A program made the translations under genes and the position numbers. This document shows positions 1 to 7,515 of a DNA stretch of 19,895 nt, one piece after another. The notes beneath the pieces were generated by a model. It had not been told where the DNA came from. It saw nothing but the letters and a program-made list of their open reading frames with translations, and did not search any database. The stretch covers positions 1 to 19,895 of the forward strand of contig CAYYJB010000046.1 of assembly GCA_964472135.1 (NCBI GenBank). The letters run 5' to 3'. Every line of letters begins with the position of its first letter. The first letter of the stretch is position 1. The stretch is from JAUREX01 sp964472135 (lineage in GTDB: Bacteria; Pseudomonadota; Alphaproteobacteria; Rhodobacterales; Rhodobacteraceae).

Positions 1-2
1 GG

Positions 3-1691
3 GCCGTGATCGACACACTCGACCGTGTCCTCGACCGGCACGGCGGGCGGGGCGCACATGGGCGCGCCGATCAGGTCTCGCACGCCTTCCTCGATGCCGA
101 ACTCCAGCAGCTGCGCGCCATGAGCCGCGTGCTGCCGCCGATCTTCCTCATCGTCTCGGCGTTCCTCGTCAACATGACGCTCTCGCGGCTGATCGCGCTC
201 GAGCGGCGGCAGATCGGGCTGCTCAAGGCGATGGGCTATGGCAGCGGCGCCGTCATGGCGCATTACGCGGGCTTTGCCGGCGTGATCGCCCTTGGCGGCA
301 TCGCGATCGGCTCGGTCGCGGGCGGGTGGCTCGGGGCGCGGCTCGCGCTTGTCTATGCCGAGTTCTTCAGCTTTCCGGTCCTGATCTTCAGCCGCGATCC
401 CGCGATCTATGCCATCGGCGCCGGCACGACCCTTGCGGCGGCCCTGTTGGGGGCGGCGCGCGCGGTGCGCGAGGGCGCGCGCCTCGCGCCCGCCGTCGCG
501 ATGCAGCCGCCCGCGCCGCCGCGCTATCGCCCGCTGGCCGGCGCGGCCGAGCGCCTTCTGCGCGGTGCCCGCCAATCGGTGCGCGTGGTGGCGCGCCACC
601 TCACCCATGCGCCGCTGCGCACCCTCAACGGCGTCGTCGGCATCGCCCTTGCGGTCGGGATCCTTGTCGGGTCGCTGTGGTCCTTCGGCTCGATCGACCA
701 TCTCGTCGATGTCACCTTTCACCGCAGCGACCGGCAGGACGCGACGCTGACCCTCGCGGGGCCGCGCGCGGGGGCCGTTCTGGGCGACATCGCGCGCCTG
801 CCGGGGGTGATCGAGGCCGAACCCTTCAGGGCGGTCGCCGCGATCCTGCGCAGCGGCCCGGCCAAGCGGCGCGTCGCGCTGATGGGCCTGCCCGCGGGCG
901 CGACCCTCTCGCGCGTTCTCGACGCGCGTCTTGCGCCCGTCGCGCTGCCGCCCGAGGGGGGCGTCGTGCTCTCGGCGGCGCTCGCGCGCGTCCTCGGGGT
1001 GGGCCGCGGCGACACGGTCGAGATCGTGCTGCTCGAGGTCAGGCGCGAGACGCTCCTGCAGCCGGTCGCGGCCGTCGTCACCGGCTACATCGGCCTTGGG
1101 GCCTACATGGACATCGACGCCCTCGGCGCGCTGCTGCGCGAGCCGGGCGTGATCTCGGGGGCGCATCTCGCGCTCGACCCGGCGGCGCGCGAGGCGCTCT
1201 TTGCGCGCCTCAAGCAGACACCCGGCGCGGGGTTTGTCGCGCTCCAGTATGCGGCGCTTGCGATGTTTCGCGAAACGCTTGCGCGCAACGTCACCATGAT
1301 GATCTCGGTCTATGTCACGCTCGCGGGGATCATCGCCTTCGGCGTCGTCTACAATTTCGCGCGCGTCTCGCTCTCGGAACAGGCGCGCGAGATGGCCAGC
1401 CTGCGCGTGCTGGGCTTTACCCGGCGCGAGGTATCGGCGCTCCTGCTGGGCGAGCTGGCGACGGTCGTGCTGCTCGCCCAGCCGATCGGCTGGGCGCTCG
1501 GCTACGGCTTTGCCTTCGCGATGGCCGAGGGGTTCCGCACCGATCTCTACCGCGTCCCCCTCGTGGTCGGGCGCGAGGTCTATGCGGCCTCGAGCCTCGT
1601 GATCCTTCTCGCCGCGACGATTTCCGCGCTGGTGGTGCGCCGGCGGATCGACCGGCTCGACATGATTGCGGTTCTCAAGACGGCGGACTGA
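3..1691 (+). CDS. ABC transporter permease, FtsX/MacB type (5' partial)
   Basis: C-terminal part (about 561 residues visible) of an inner-membrane ABC exporter permease with two FtsX-like modules. The reading frame is open to the left edge, so the true start lies upstream; the GTG at 6 is only the first possible start codon in view. Visible in order: a short periplasmic stretch (LDRxGG...dQ.S), a three-helix FtsX module (about residues 40-155), a helix near 210-235 that opens the second module, a periplasmic MacB-PCD-like domain (about 240-415), and three more helices (about 430-555). The first helix and first periplasmic domain are missing. Known members of this family are about 780-800 residues and work with a separate ATPase and a membrane-fusion protein. 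The HlyD-like gene starts one base after the stop, so the two are surely co-transcribed; the ATPase gene would be expected just upstream, outside the window. The substrate is unknown. Confidence 0.9.
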   Translation, partial: AVIDTLDRVLDRHGGRGAHGRADQVSHAFLDAELQQLRAMSRVLPPIFLIVSAFLVNMTLSRLIALERRQIGLLKAMGYGSGAVMAHYAGFAGVIALGGIAIGSVAGGWLGARLALVYAEFFSFPVLIFSRDPAIYAIGAGTTLAAALLGAARAVREGARLAPAVAMQPPAPPRYRPLAGAAERLLRGARQSVRVVARHLTHAPLRTLNGVVGIALAVGILVGSLWSFGSIDHLVDVTFHRSDRQDATLTLAGPRAGAVLGDIARLPGVIEAEPFRAVAAILRSGPAKRRVALMGLPAGATLSRVLDARLAPVALPPEGGVVLSAALARVLGVGRGDTVEIVLLEVRRETLLQPVAAVVTGYIGLGAYMDIDALGALLREPGVISGAHLALDPAAREALFARLKQTPGAGFVALQYAALAMFRETLARNVTMMISVYVTLAGIIAFGVVYNFARVSLSEQAREMASLRVLGFTRREVSALLLGELATVVLLAQPIGWALGYGFAFAMAEGFRTDLYRVPLVVGREVYAASSLVILLAATISALVVRRRIDRLDMIAVLKTAD

Positions 1692-1692
1692 G

Positions 1693-2871
1693 ATGATGAA
1701 GAGACTTGCCCAATTCCTGCTCGCCGCGGCCCTCGCCCTCGCGATCGTCTGGGCATTCTGGCCGAGCCCCGTCCCGGTTGAGACCGCCACGGTTGAGCGG
1801 CGCGACATCGTCGTGCGCGTCGAGGAGGACGGGATCAGCAGGATCCGCGAGGTCTATACCGTCTCGGCGCCGATCGGGGGGCAGATGGGGCGCGTCGCGC
1901 TGCATCCGGGCGACGCGGTGGTAGCCGACGAAACGGTGCTGCTGTCGATACGCCCGGCGGCGCCGGGGCTGCTCGATGCCCGGCTGCGCGCCATCGCCGA
2001 GGCGACCGCCGAAGCCGCGCGCGCGGCGCTCGCGCTTGGCCAGAGCGAGGTGCGCCAGGCCGAGGTGCAGCTCCAGCTCGCCCAGAGCGAGCGCGATCGC
2101 GCCGAGGACCTGGCCGCGCGCGGTGCCCTGCCGCTGCGCGAGCTTGAGCGCGCACGGATCGCGGCCGAGACCGCGAGCGCGTCCTACGCAAGCGCGGTCG
2201 CGATGCGCGAGATGCGGGCCCGCGAAGTCGAACGCGCCGAGGCCGCGCTGATCGAGGATGCCGCCGAAGGCCCGCTCTGCTGTGTCGATATCCGCGCACC
2301 CGTCACCGGCCGCATCCTGCGCGTCCTGACCGAAAGCGCGCAGCCCGTCGCCGCCGGCACGCCGCTGATCGAGATCGGCGACCCCGCCGACATCGAGATC
2401 GTCGCCGAACTGCTTTCGCGCGATGCCAGCCAGATCGCCCCCGGCGCGGAGGTCGTCGTCGACAACTGGGGCGGGGTGGCGCTGCGCGGGGTGGTGCGGC
2501 GCGTCGATCCGTCGGCCGAGACGCGCGTCTCGGCCCTCGGGATCGCCGAGCAGCGCGTTTCGGTCGTAATCGACCTGATCGACCGCCCCGCAGGGGCGAT
2601 CCTCGGCGACGGGTTCCGCGTCGTCGTGCGGATCACCCTCTGGCAGGGGGCGGATCGAGTGGCCGTGCCGCTCTCTGCGCTCTTTCGCCAGGGCGAGGAA
2701 TGGGTGGTGTTCCGTGTCGCGGATGGCCGCGCCCGGCTTCAGCCTGTTGCCATCGGCCGGCGCGATCGCAGCCACGCAGAGGTGCTCGATGGGCTGGAGG
2801 CCGGCGCGAGTGTTGTCGTTCATCCGCCCGACACGCTCGTTGACGGGGCGCGGCTGATCGCGGTGGACTGA
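1693..2871 (+). CDS. HlyD/RND-type periplasmic adaptor of the ABC exporter
   Basis: 392-residue membrane-fusion protein linking the preceding ABC permease to an outer-membrane or periplasmic partner. The ATG at 1693 was chosen because it lies immediately after the permease stop and begins a typical anchor (KR followed by a hydrophobic run at about residues 5-22). After the anchor come a barrel-sandwich/lipoyl half (about 40-95, with the motif VSAPIGGQ), a long Ala/Arg/Glu-rich alpha-helical hairpin (about 100-190), the second lipoyl half (IRAPVTGRIL, about 205-240) and beta-barrel and membrane-proximal domains to the C terminus. These are the expected modules and length for the DevB/HlyD_D23 group. 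No substrate can be deduced. The gene ends 59 bp before the convergent end of the phasin-like gene; no clear terminator is seen in that gap. Confidence 0.9.
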   Translation: MMKRLAQFLLAAALALAIVWAFWPSPVPVETATVERRDIVVRVEEDGISRIREVYTVSAPIGGQMGRVALHPGDAVVADETVLLSIRPAAPGLLDARLRAIAEATAEAARAALALGQSEVRQAEVQLQLAQSERDRAEDLAARGALPLRELERARIAAETASASYASAVAMREMRAREVERAEAALIEDAAEGPLCCVDIRAPVTGRILRVLTESAQPVAAGTPLIEIGDPADIEIVAELLSRDASQIAPGAEVVVDNWGGVALRGVVRRVDPSAETRVSALGIAEQRVSVVIDLIDRPAGAILGDGFRVVVRITLWQGADRVAVPLSALFRQGEEWVVFRVADGRARLQPVAIGRRDRSHAEVLDGLEAGASVVVHPPDTLVDGARLIAVD

Positions 2872-2930
2872 CGATGCGCCCCGCGTGGTGGCTTGCGGTG
2901 GCCTGTGGTGCCGTAAGGGGCGGGGAGGCG

Positions 2931-3275
2931 TCAGTCGAGCTGCCTGCCCGCGTCGCCCTCGGGTGGCGGCATGAGCGTGCGCAAGGTGATGCGGCCCAAC
3001 GCCTCCGACCAGTCGGCGGCGGCATCGGCGGCGGCCGCCGACCACAGGCGGATCGCCTCGGCCGGGTCGCGCGCGTGCGCCATCGCCGCGAGCGTGTCGC
3101 AATCCTTTCGCAGGCGCATCTGCATGAAATCGGCCCCCTCGCGCGTCGGCCCGACCAGTCGGCCGAGGATCCGCGCCTGCACCCGCAGCGGCAGCAGGAG
3201 CGGGGCGGGCATGGCGGGGGGGTCGGGATCCGCCCCGTCGCCGGGCCTTGCGGTGGGTCTGACGGGGCGGATCAT
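2931..3275 (-). CDS. Phasin-like small helical protein
   Basis: 114-residue protein, predicted almost wholly helical after a proline-rich N terminus. The segment from about residue 30 to 105 (VQARILGRLVGP...ADFMQMRLRKDCDTLAAM...WSAAAADAAADWSEAL) resembles the phasin_2 pattern of amphipathic helices that coat polyhydroxyalkanoate granules. The ATG at 3275 starts 4 bp after the stop of the BON gene, which makes it the third gene of the Hsp20-BON-phasin operon; in-frame upstream starts would overlap the BON gene. Phasins can also act as chaperones, which would fit this context. The family call is by pattern only; a generic PHA-associated or unknown helical protein is the alternative. Confidence 0.6.
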   Translation of the reverse strand: MIRPVRPTARPGDGADPDPPAMPAPLLLPLRVQARILGRLVGPTREGADFMQMRLRKDCDTLAAMAHARDPAEAIRLWSAAAADAAADWSEALGRITLRTLMPPPEGDAGRQLD

Positions 3276-3279
3276 GGCG

Positions 3280-3927
3280 CTAGGCGATCGAGAGGCGGTC
3301 GTCGACACGGCGCACACCCGCCCCAGCCCAGGCGGCGCGTTCGGCGATGCGCCGCTCGGTCATGCTGTTTACCTTCCCCTCGAGCGTAACCGTCCCATCC
3401 ACGACCGAGACGCGGATCGCGTTCGCCTGCAACTCGGCATCCCGCTTCAGCGCCTCTTCGATCCGGGTGCGGACGTCATGCTGGCTGACGCTCGGCACGA
3501 CCGTCAGGGCGTTGGTGATGCCGACGACGCCGGCAAGGCCGCGCAGCGCGCGCTCGGCGGCCTCGCGGTGGAAATGCCACGGCACCTGCCCCGACAGCGT
3601 GAGCCACCCTTGCGCGACCTTCACCTGCACCTGCTCGTGCGGGACCGAGGTGTTCCAGCGCAGCACCTCGATGCTGCGCCGCGCGATCTCGTCGTCGGCC
3701 GTGAGCGCGGTGCCCGCCGGGCGCACCGTGATTTCCTGCGCGATGCCGCGCACACCCTTGACGCGCGCCACGACCTGCTCGGCGGTCGTTTTTTCGGCGA
3801 AGGTCGGGACATGGCCCGTCAGGGTCACGATGCCGTCCTTCACGGTCACGCCGATATGGGCGGCATTCACGCTCGGCTCGAAGTCGAGCGCGTCCACGAT
3901 CATTTCCTTGAGGTTGAAATCCGTCAT
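3280..3927 (-). CDS. Triple BON-domain periplasmic/stress protein (OsmY-like)
   Basis: 215 residues holding three consecutive BON domains (about 5-72, 78-147 and 150-214), each with the pattern helix, then V.V.DG.VTL.G.V, then helix with A...A.. and V..V...L.V. BON domains bind phospholipids or other ligands and occur in OsmY, which answers osmotic and envelope stress. No signal peptide is evident at the N terminus (MTDFNLKEMIVDAL), so this version is probably cytoplasmic or membrane-associated. The start is supported by an AGGAG about 7 bases upstream. It lies 27 bp after the Hsp20 stop and 4 bp before the phasin-like start, so the three genes form one operon. No missing residues or frame breaks are seen. 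Confidence 0.88.
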   Translation of the reverse strand: MTDFNLKEMIVDALDFEPSVNAAHIGVTVKDGIVTLTGHVPTFAEKTTAEQVVARVKGVRGIAQEITVRPAGTALTADDEIARRSIEVLRWNTSVPHEQVQVKVAQGWLTLSGQVPWHFHREAAERALRGLAGVVGITNALTVVPSVSQHDVRTRIEEALKRDAELQANAIRVSVVDGTVTLEGKVNSMTERRIAERAAWAGAGVRRVDDRLSIA

Positions 3928-3954
3928 CTTCTTCTCCTGCGTCGGGGCGGCGGT

Positions 3955-4485
3955 TCAGGCCGCGTTGATCCTGATTGCGCCTTCGTCGGGCTCGGCACCG
4001 GCACGGCGAGGCATCGAGACGTGCAGGACACCGGCACGGATCTCGGCCGTCGCGCGCCCGGGATCGGCCCCGGCCGGCAGGCGAAAGGCGCGGCGAAAGC
4101 TGCCCTGGCTGCGTTCGCTCCAGTGCATGCCCTCGTCCTCGCTCTCGGTCTGCGCCGCGCGGCTGCCCTTCAGCACGAGCATGCCATCGCTCAATCGCAG
4201 ATCGAGATCCTCGGGCCGATAGCCCGGCACCTCGGCGCGCAGCTCGAAGCCCGCATCGGTCTCGAGCAGCTCGCACGCCGGCATGCCGAGAGTGCGCCAC
4301 CCCGCCATCGCGCGCAGCGCCGCGTTGCGGCCCCAGGGCGCGGGCATCGTGAAGGGATCGAAGGCCGCGAACATCCGGTCGATGTCGTCTCGCAGGGTCG
4401 CGAATGGCGCCTGCCAGTCGTCGCGGTCTTGCGCGAGAGGGGCACGGGTGCCGTCGCGGGCGGTTTCAGGGATTGAATCGGGCAT
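3955..4485 (-). CDS. Hsp20 / alpha-crystallin small heat shock protein
   Basis: 176-residue small heat shock protein, an ATP-independent holdase that keeps unfolding proteins soluble. The N-terminal arm (about 1-60) is followed by an alpha-crystallin domain (about 65-165) with typical motifs: ELLETDAGFELRAEVPGYRPEDLDL, GSFRRAFRLP and the closing A-x-x-x-x-GVL type motif (AEIRAGVLHVSMPR). The short C-terminal tail ends IRINAA and carries an I-x-I-like IRI. The ATG at 4485 is preferred over a longer reading from 4557 because GGAG stands about 7 bases upstream and the longer N terminus has no family match and would overlap the predicted promoter. It is the first gene of the Hsp20-BON-phasin operon and is divergent from a winged-helix regulator. 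A GTGA-N6-TCAC palindrome is centred about 65 bp upstream. Confidence 0.92.
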   Translation of the reverse strand: MPDSIPETARDGTRAPLAQDRDDWQAPFATLRDDIDRMFAAFDPFTMPAPWGRNAALRAMAGWRTLGMPACELLETDAGFELRAEVPGYRPEDLDLRLSDGMLVLKGSRAAQTESEDEGMHWSERSQGSFRRAFRLPAGADPGRATAEIRAGVLHVSMPRRAGAEPDEGAIRINAA

Positions 4486-4515
4486 CTTCCACTCCGTCCT
4501 GTTGCGGTGGGGCTG

Positions 4516-4557
4516 CCATAGCGCGCGCGCACCGGTGCCGGGCGTGACGGGTATCAC
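4516..4557 (-). promoter_or_regulatory. Predicted CRP-type promoter of hsp20
   Basis: A perfect GTGA-N6-TCAC palindrome (4544-4557) is followed, reading toward hsp20, after 22 nt by CTATGG (4516-4521). This puts the palindrome at about -41 relative to the expected transcription start, the class II position known for CRP-family activators. The same arrangement is seen upstream of csgH. The activator is inferred, not shown. Confidence 0.5.
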
Positions 4558-4595
4558 CCTGCCGGGGGCCGTGGTCGGGCGATCCGCGACCCCCT

Positions 4596-4609
4596 GTGCC
4601 GAATGTCAC
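4596..4609 (+). promoter_or_regulatory. Second CRP-like half-conserved site, toward the winged-helix gene
   Basis: GTGC-N6-TCAC, one mismatch from GTGA-N6-TCAC, is centred about 63 bp upstream of the winged-helix start at 4666. That distance matches the one seen upstream of hsp20, csgH and DUF2267. The -10 region is less clear (TCAAAG at the expected place). The rest of the 4486-4665 intergenic region shows nothing further that I can support. Confidence 0.35.
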
Positions 4610-4665
4610 CGCAGGCGCCGGCCTCAGCGGTCAAAGCGAGAGTGCAGCGACAAGCGAGGACAGCC

Positions 4666-5109
4666 ATGCGCCCCGATACGACCGAAAAGCCCGCCAAGAT
4701 GCCAGCCGGCAAGGAGCCCGCAGGAACCGCCGCCGAGGGGCAGCGCCCGACGCTCGAGTCGATCGCCAAATTGCGCATGATCGTCTGGGAGATGGAGTCC
4801 GAGATCGGGCTTGCCGCCCTCGGCGAACACGAGCGCGACGTTCTCTATGCGATCTGGCGGATCTGCCCCCCTTCCGAGGACGGCACGCGCGCCTTCCTCT
4901 CGACCGATCTGCGCCAGAGCGCGCTGATCAGCGGCATGGCGCCCGCGACCTTCTATCGCGCGCTCGGCTCGCTGCGGCGGCGGGGGTTCATCCGATTTGC
5001 GCCGGGCAGCCGCCGGAACCGCTATTTCGTCGGGCCGGGCCCGAGATCGAAGTCCGACGGCACCGTGCCGCGCAGGCTTGCACGGGGTCAGGTCCACGCC
5101 AACCCCTGA
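4666..5109 (+). CDS. Small winged-helix (MarR/replication-initiator-like) DNA-binding protein
   Basis: 147-residue protein with a low-complexity Lys/Pro/Ala/Glu-rich N terminus (about 1-30) and a helical winged-helix region from about 40 to 130. The segment STDLRQSALISGMAPATFYRALGSLRRRGFIRFAPGSRRNRYFV reads as a recognition helix followed by a two-stranded wing. The ATG at 4666 is preferred to the upstream one at 4603 because GAGGAC stands just before it and the extra residues look non-coding. The gene is divergent from hsp20 and convergent with the LuxR gene, whose end lies 8 bp away. It could repress its own and the hsp20 promoter, but its exact family is not recognised; only the HTH class is supported. 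Confidence 0.7.
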   Translation: MRPDTTEKPAKMPAGKEPAGTAAEGQRPTLESIAKLRMIVWEMESEIGLAALGEHERDVLYAIWRICPPSEDGTRAFLSTDLRQSALISGMAPATFYRALGSLRRRGFIRFAPGSRRNRYFVGPGPRSKSDGTVPRRLARGQVHANP

Positions 5110-5117
5110 TACGCGGT

Positions 5118-5852
5118 TCAGTGTGCCGGGGGCGCTGGGGGCTGGGGCGGGGCGGGGGACGAGGCAGGGGACGGGGCGGGGGACGGGGCGGGGGGCGGGC
5201 GCGGTGCGCCACCCCCGACCTCTGCCAGCCTGACGGCCAGTTCCGTTCGGTTGCGGGCGCCAAGCTTGCGCAGCAGGGCGCCGACATGGGCGTTGACGGT
5301 ATTGGCCGAAACACCCAGCCGCCGCGCCACCCCCTTGTTCGATTCGCCCCGGATGACCCAAAAGGCCACCTCGCGCTCGCGCCGCGTCAGATCCGACGCG
5401 CCGGCGGCGGGGGTATCGAGCGCCTCGAGGCGCAGATGCGGGCGCATCCTGCCCTGGGCCAGGACGCCGTAGCCCATCCGGATCAAGGACAGCGCGCGCG
5501 CCGCGATATCCTCCGACGCATCCGAGCCGAGCGCGCCGATCACGTTGGGCGGCAGCTCCAGATCCTCGGGCACCGTCGCATGGTCGCGAAAGAACAGGAT
5601 CATTGGTTCGCTCGGAAAGGTCTCGAAGAGCCGCCGCGCGCGCCCGTCGGCAAGATCGCGCAGCCCGAGCCCCGCCACGATCGCGACCGCCCCCGCCTGT
5701 CGGCGCGCCAGCCCGAGCGCGCGCTGATCGAGCCCACCCGACGAGGCCACCTCGAGGCCGATCCCCGCGAGAAGTCGCACGAGGGTCGTCTGCTCGAGCT
5801 TGTTCGAGGTGAAGACGAACCAGCGCCGTTCGGTCGGGGCGGTTGGTGACAT
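5118..5852 (-). CDS. LuxR-family regulator, CsgD-like, last gene of the curli operon
   Basis: 244 residues. The N-terminal half (about 10-130) has the alternating pattern of a receiver-like domain, but the usual acidic pocket and phosphoacceptor Asp are not evident (the expected position reads AIVAGLGL), as in the atypical E. coli CsgD. A classic LuxR/GerE HTH follows (about 152-212: LTRREREVAFWVIRGESNKGVARRLGVSANTVNAHVGALLRKLGA). The C terminus is a Pro/Ala/Ser tail encoded by a 12-bp tandem repeat. The gene is on the same strand as csgHBFG and ialB, 72 bp downstream of ialB, the natural place for a curli master regulator. An AGGGG about 10 bases before the ATG is a modest ribosome site. The DNA target is unknown; the CsgD analogy rests on domain type and position, not on close identity. 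Confidence 0.82.
   Translation of the reverse strand: MSPTAPTERRWFVFTSNKLEQTTLVRLLAGIGLEVASSGGLDQRALGLARRQAGAVAIVAGLGLRDLADGRARRLFETFPSEPMILFFRDHATVPEDLELPPNVIGALGSDASEDIAARALSLIRMGYGVLAQGRMRPHLRLEALDTPAAGASDLTRREREVAFWVIRGESNKGVARRLGVSANTVNAHVGALLRKLGARNRTELAVRLAEVGGGAPRPPPAPSPAPSPASSPAPPQPPAPPAH
5153..5200 (+). repeat. 12-bp in-frame tandem repeat (4 units) in the LuxR gene tail
   Basis: Four consecutive 12-bp units of the type CGGGGGACGGGG (5153-5164, 5165-5176, 5177-5188, 5189-5200) with one to three differences each. They encode the Pro-Ala/Ser repeat at the C terminus of the LuxR regulator. Unit changes keep the frame. Confidence 0.85.
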
Positions 5853-5924
5853 GTCTGCGCATCCCCTGCCGCGCGCGCTGCGCGACGATCTGGTTTCCCG
5901 GTCGGCCCGAAGTCGTTGCCGCGG

Positions 5925-6482
5925 TCAGCCGTCGGCCGCCGGGGGCGGCGCGACCGCATCCAGCGCGCCCGCGAAACCTGTCATCGACAGCGGCATCAGG
6001 AACGGCCCCAGCCCCGGGACGCTCACGGTCACGCCGACGCGCTGCGCGCCGCCCAGCCGCGCCGACAGGGCGGTGCCGATCTGCCCCTCGACGATGCAGC
6101 CCCGCGGGACGCATCGCGAGACTGGCAGCGCAAAGGAATCGCCGTCGATCCCGAGCACGGCACCCTGCGCGAGGTCGAAGCCGAGCGGCAACGCCAGCGC
6201 GATGTGCAGCTTGCCCTCGCGATAGGCGAAGGCGACCACGAGCACGGCCACCGGCCCGACCGTTCCGTCGGACGCCCGGTAGACCACGCGCTGATAGATC
6301 TGGCAGGGCGAGACGAGGTCGGCCGCGGCGAAGCACTCCACCATCCAGTCGCCGACGCGCTTGCGCTCTTGCGGGATGTCGGGCCCTGCCGCAGTCTGGG
6401 CCTCGGCGGCTGGCGCCGAAGGGCCGAGGAGACCGGCCACCAGCACCGCCCGCAGCGCGCGCACAAGCCGTTCAGCCGCCAT
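5925..6482 (-). CDS. IalB-family (invasion-associated locus B) exported protein in the curli operon
   Basis: 185 residues with a Sec signal peptide (about 1-28: charged start, LVRALRAVLVAGLLG core, AEA-Q cleavage). The mature part follows the IalB pattern: GDWMVEC, SPCQIYQRV, a hydrophobic V/A-rich strand pair, LALPLGFDLAQGAVLGID, and a late Cys pair (RCVPRGC), giving four cysteines able to form two disulfides. IalB proteins are periplasmic or outer-membrane proteins of alphaproteobacteria, first linked to erythrocyte invasion in Bartonella; the biochemical role is unknown. The ATG at 6482 overlaps the csgG stop by 11 bp, so translation is coupled to csgG. No csgE gene is present in the locus, and this gene occupies a position among the secretion accessories. 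A role in curli export is inferred from that position only. Confidence 0.8.
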   Translation of the reverse strand: MAAERLVRALRAVLVAGLLGPSAPAAEAQTAAGPDIPQERKRVGDWMVECFAAADLVSPCQIYQRVVYRASDGTVGPVAVLVVAFAYREGKLHIALALPLGFDLAQGAVLGIDGDSFALPVSRCVPRGCIVEGQIGTALSARLGGAQRVGVTVSVPGLGPFLMPLSMTGFAGALDAVAPPPAADG

Positions 6483-7494
6483 GTCGCACCTCGGCCAGTT
6501 CGATGCTCGGGGCATCGGGCGGTGCAGCCCGGGCTACGGGGGCAACCGGCGGGGCGGGCGAGGGCAGCGCGTTCGGCGCGGCTGCGGGAGGGGCTGCGGG
6601 AGGGGCTGCGACCGGCTTTGGCTCGGGCGTCGCGGCGGGCAGGCCGCGACCCGCATCGCGATAGCGCGCGATGATCTCGCGCTGGCGCGCCGCGTCCGCG
6701 AAGGCCCAGAGCCCGTCATCGGCCCCTTCGACGATCAGGCGATAGACCGCGAGTTCGATCGCCTGCCTGACGGCAAGCCCGATCGGTTCGTTGCGCGAGA
6801 CGCCGGCCTCGGCCTCGAGGATCTCGTCGGCGGCGACATAGCGAAACACCGTCCCCTGCCCGAGGACGGAATAGATCGTCTTCGTCGCCGTCACGGACTG
6901 GAGAACCTCGCCCGAATTGACACTGACCGCGCGAAGAAAGACCGTCACCTTGTCGCGGCGGTGCTGGGTCGATCCGCCGATGCCGAGCAGCGCGGCGCCG
7001 GCGCCGCCGGTCTCGATGTTGCTGTCATAGTTGACGATCCCGCCCTCGAGCAGCACCCCCGCGAAACGCAGGGGCGGCAGGGGCGAGGCCGTCTCGCCGG
7101 TATAGGTGCGGTGCATCGTCTCGATCAGGTTGCGCTCGGTCACGAGATTGCTGAGGTTGCCGCGCTCGAGCACGGTGAACCACCGCTTGCCCGAGGCGGA
7201 TTTGAGCACGTCGATCAGGATTGCATCCGCCCCCTGCGTCACGGCCTTCGAGAACTCGGCCACGAAGTCGTTGGGCTTTTGCTGGCCGGTCAGGTCGGGA
7301 AAGGCATAGACCGCGACATCGACCCTGCGCCGCGGGGGTGGCAGATCGCGCAAGACCCCGCCCGCATCGGTCAGCGGCTCCGCTGCCGGGGTCTGCACGC
7401 CCGCGCTGAAGATGGCGGACGGGGTCGAGCAACCCGATAGCGCGGCCGCAAGGCACAGGGCGATGGCCGGGCGTCCGGCAAAAGAAATATTCAT
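6472..7494 (-). CDS. csgG: CsgG curli secretion channel lipoprotein
   Basis: 340 residues. A lipoprotein signal peptide ends in the lipobox L19-S-G-C22, so the mature protein is lipid-anchored in the outer membrane, where CsgG forms a nonameric diffusion channel for curlins. Conserved CsgG blocks are easy to see: VDVAVYAFPDLTGQQKP, RWFTVLERGNLSNLVTERNLI, GGIVNYDSNIETGG, TVFLRAVSVNSGEVLQSV and ADDGLWAF. The constriction-loop region (about 73-81, KPNDFVAEF) is one residue longer than in E. coli, and the Asn next to the gate Phe is replaced by Glu. Residues about 287-340 are a Pro/Ala extension not found in the 277-residue E. coli protein and partly encoded by a 12-bp repeat. GGAGG stands 4-5 bases before the ATG. 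The gene lies 21 bp after csgF and overlaps ialB. Confidence 0.95.
   Translation of the reverse strand: MNISFAGRPAIALCLAAALSGCSTPSAIFSAGVQTPAAEPLTDAGGVLRDLPPPRRRVDVAVYAFPDLTGQQKPNDFVAEFSKAVTQGADAILIDVLKSASGKRWFTVLERGNLSNLVTERNLIETMHRTYTGETASPLPPLRFAGVLLEGGIVNYDSNIETGGAGAALLGIGGSTQHRRDKVTVFLRAVSVNSGEVLQSVTATKTIYSVLGQGTVFRYVAADEILEAEAGVSRNEPIGLAVRQAIELAVYRLIVEGADDGLWAFADAARQREIIARYRDAGRGLPAATPEPKPVAAPPAAPPAAAPNALPSPAPPVAPVARAAPPDAPSIELAEVRHGG
6580..6610 (+). repeat. 12-bp in-frame tandem repeat in the csgG tail
   Basis: Two exact 12-bp units GGCTGCGGGAGG (6580-6591, 6592-6603) plus seven bases of a third. On the coding strand they encode the repeated Pro-Pro-Ala-Ala block in the extra C-terminal tail of CsgG. 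Confidence 0.85.
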
Positions 7495-7515
7495 CTTGGC
7501 CTCCGGAAAACGGGA

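Noticed and set aside
2872..2930. Intrinsic terminator between the HlyD and phasin-like genes
   Set aside because: GC-rich, but I could not find a convincing stem with a T-run.
1675..3102. Long open frame on the minus strand opposite the HlyD gene
   Set aside because: His/Arg/Gly-rich composition typical of the antisense frame of a GC-rich gene; the plus-strand adaptor is a clear family match.
2971..4476. Plus-strand open frame of about 500 codons over the Hsp20-BON-phasin operon
   Set aside because: Low-complexity His/Arg-rich shadow of three recognisable genes.
5110..5117. Bidirectional terminator between the winged-helix and LuxR genes
   Set aside because: Only a weak GGGGT/ACCCC pairing (5 bp) nearby; too little to claim.
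4624..6336. Very long minus-strand open frame of 570 codons
   Set aside because: It crosses the winged-helix, LuxR and ialB genes in another frame and has Arg/Ala-rich composition without any domain.
5925..6482. CsgE as identity of the gene after csgG
   Set aside because: No CsgE signature; the Cys pattern and GDWMVEC start fit IalB instead.
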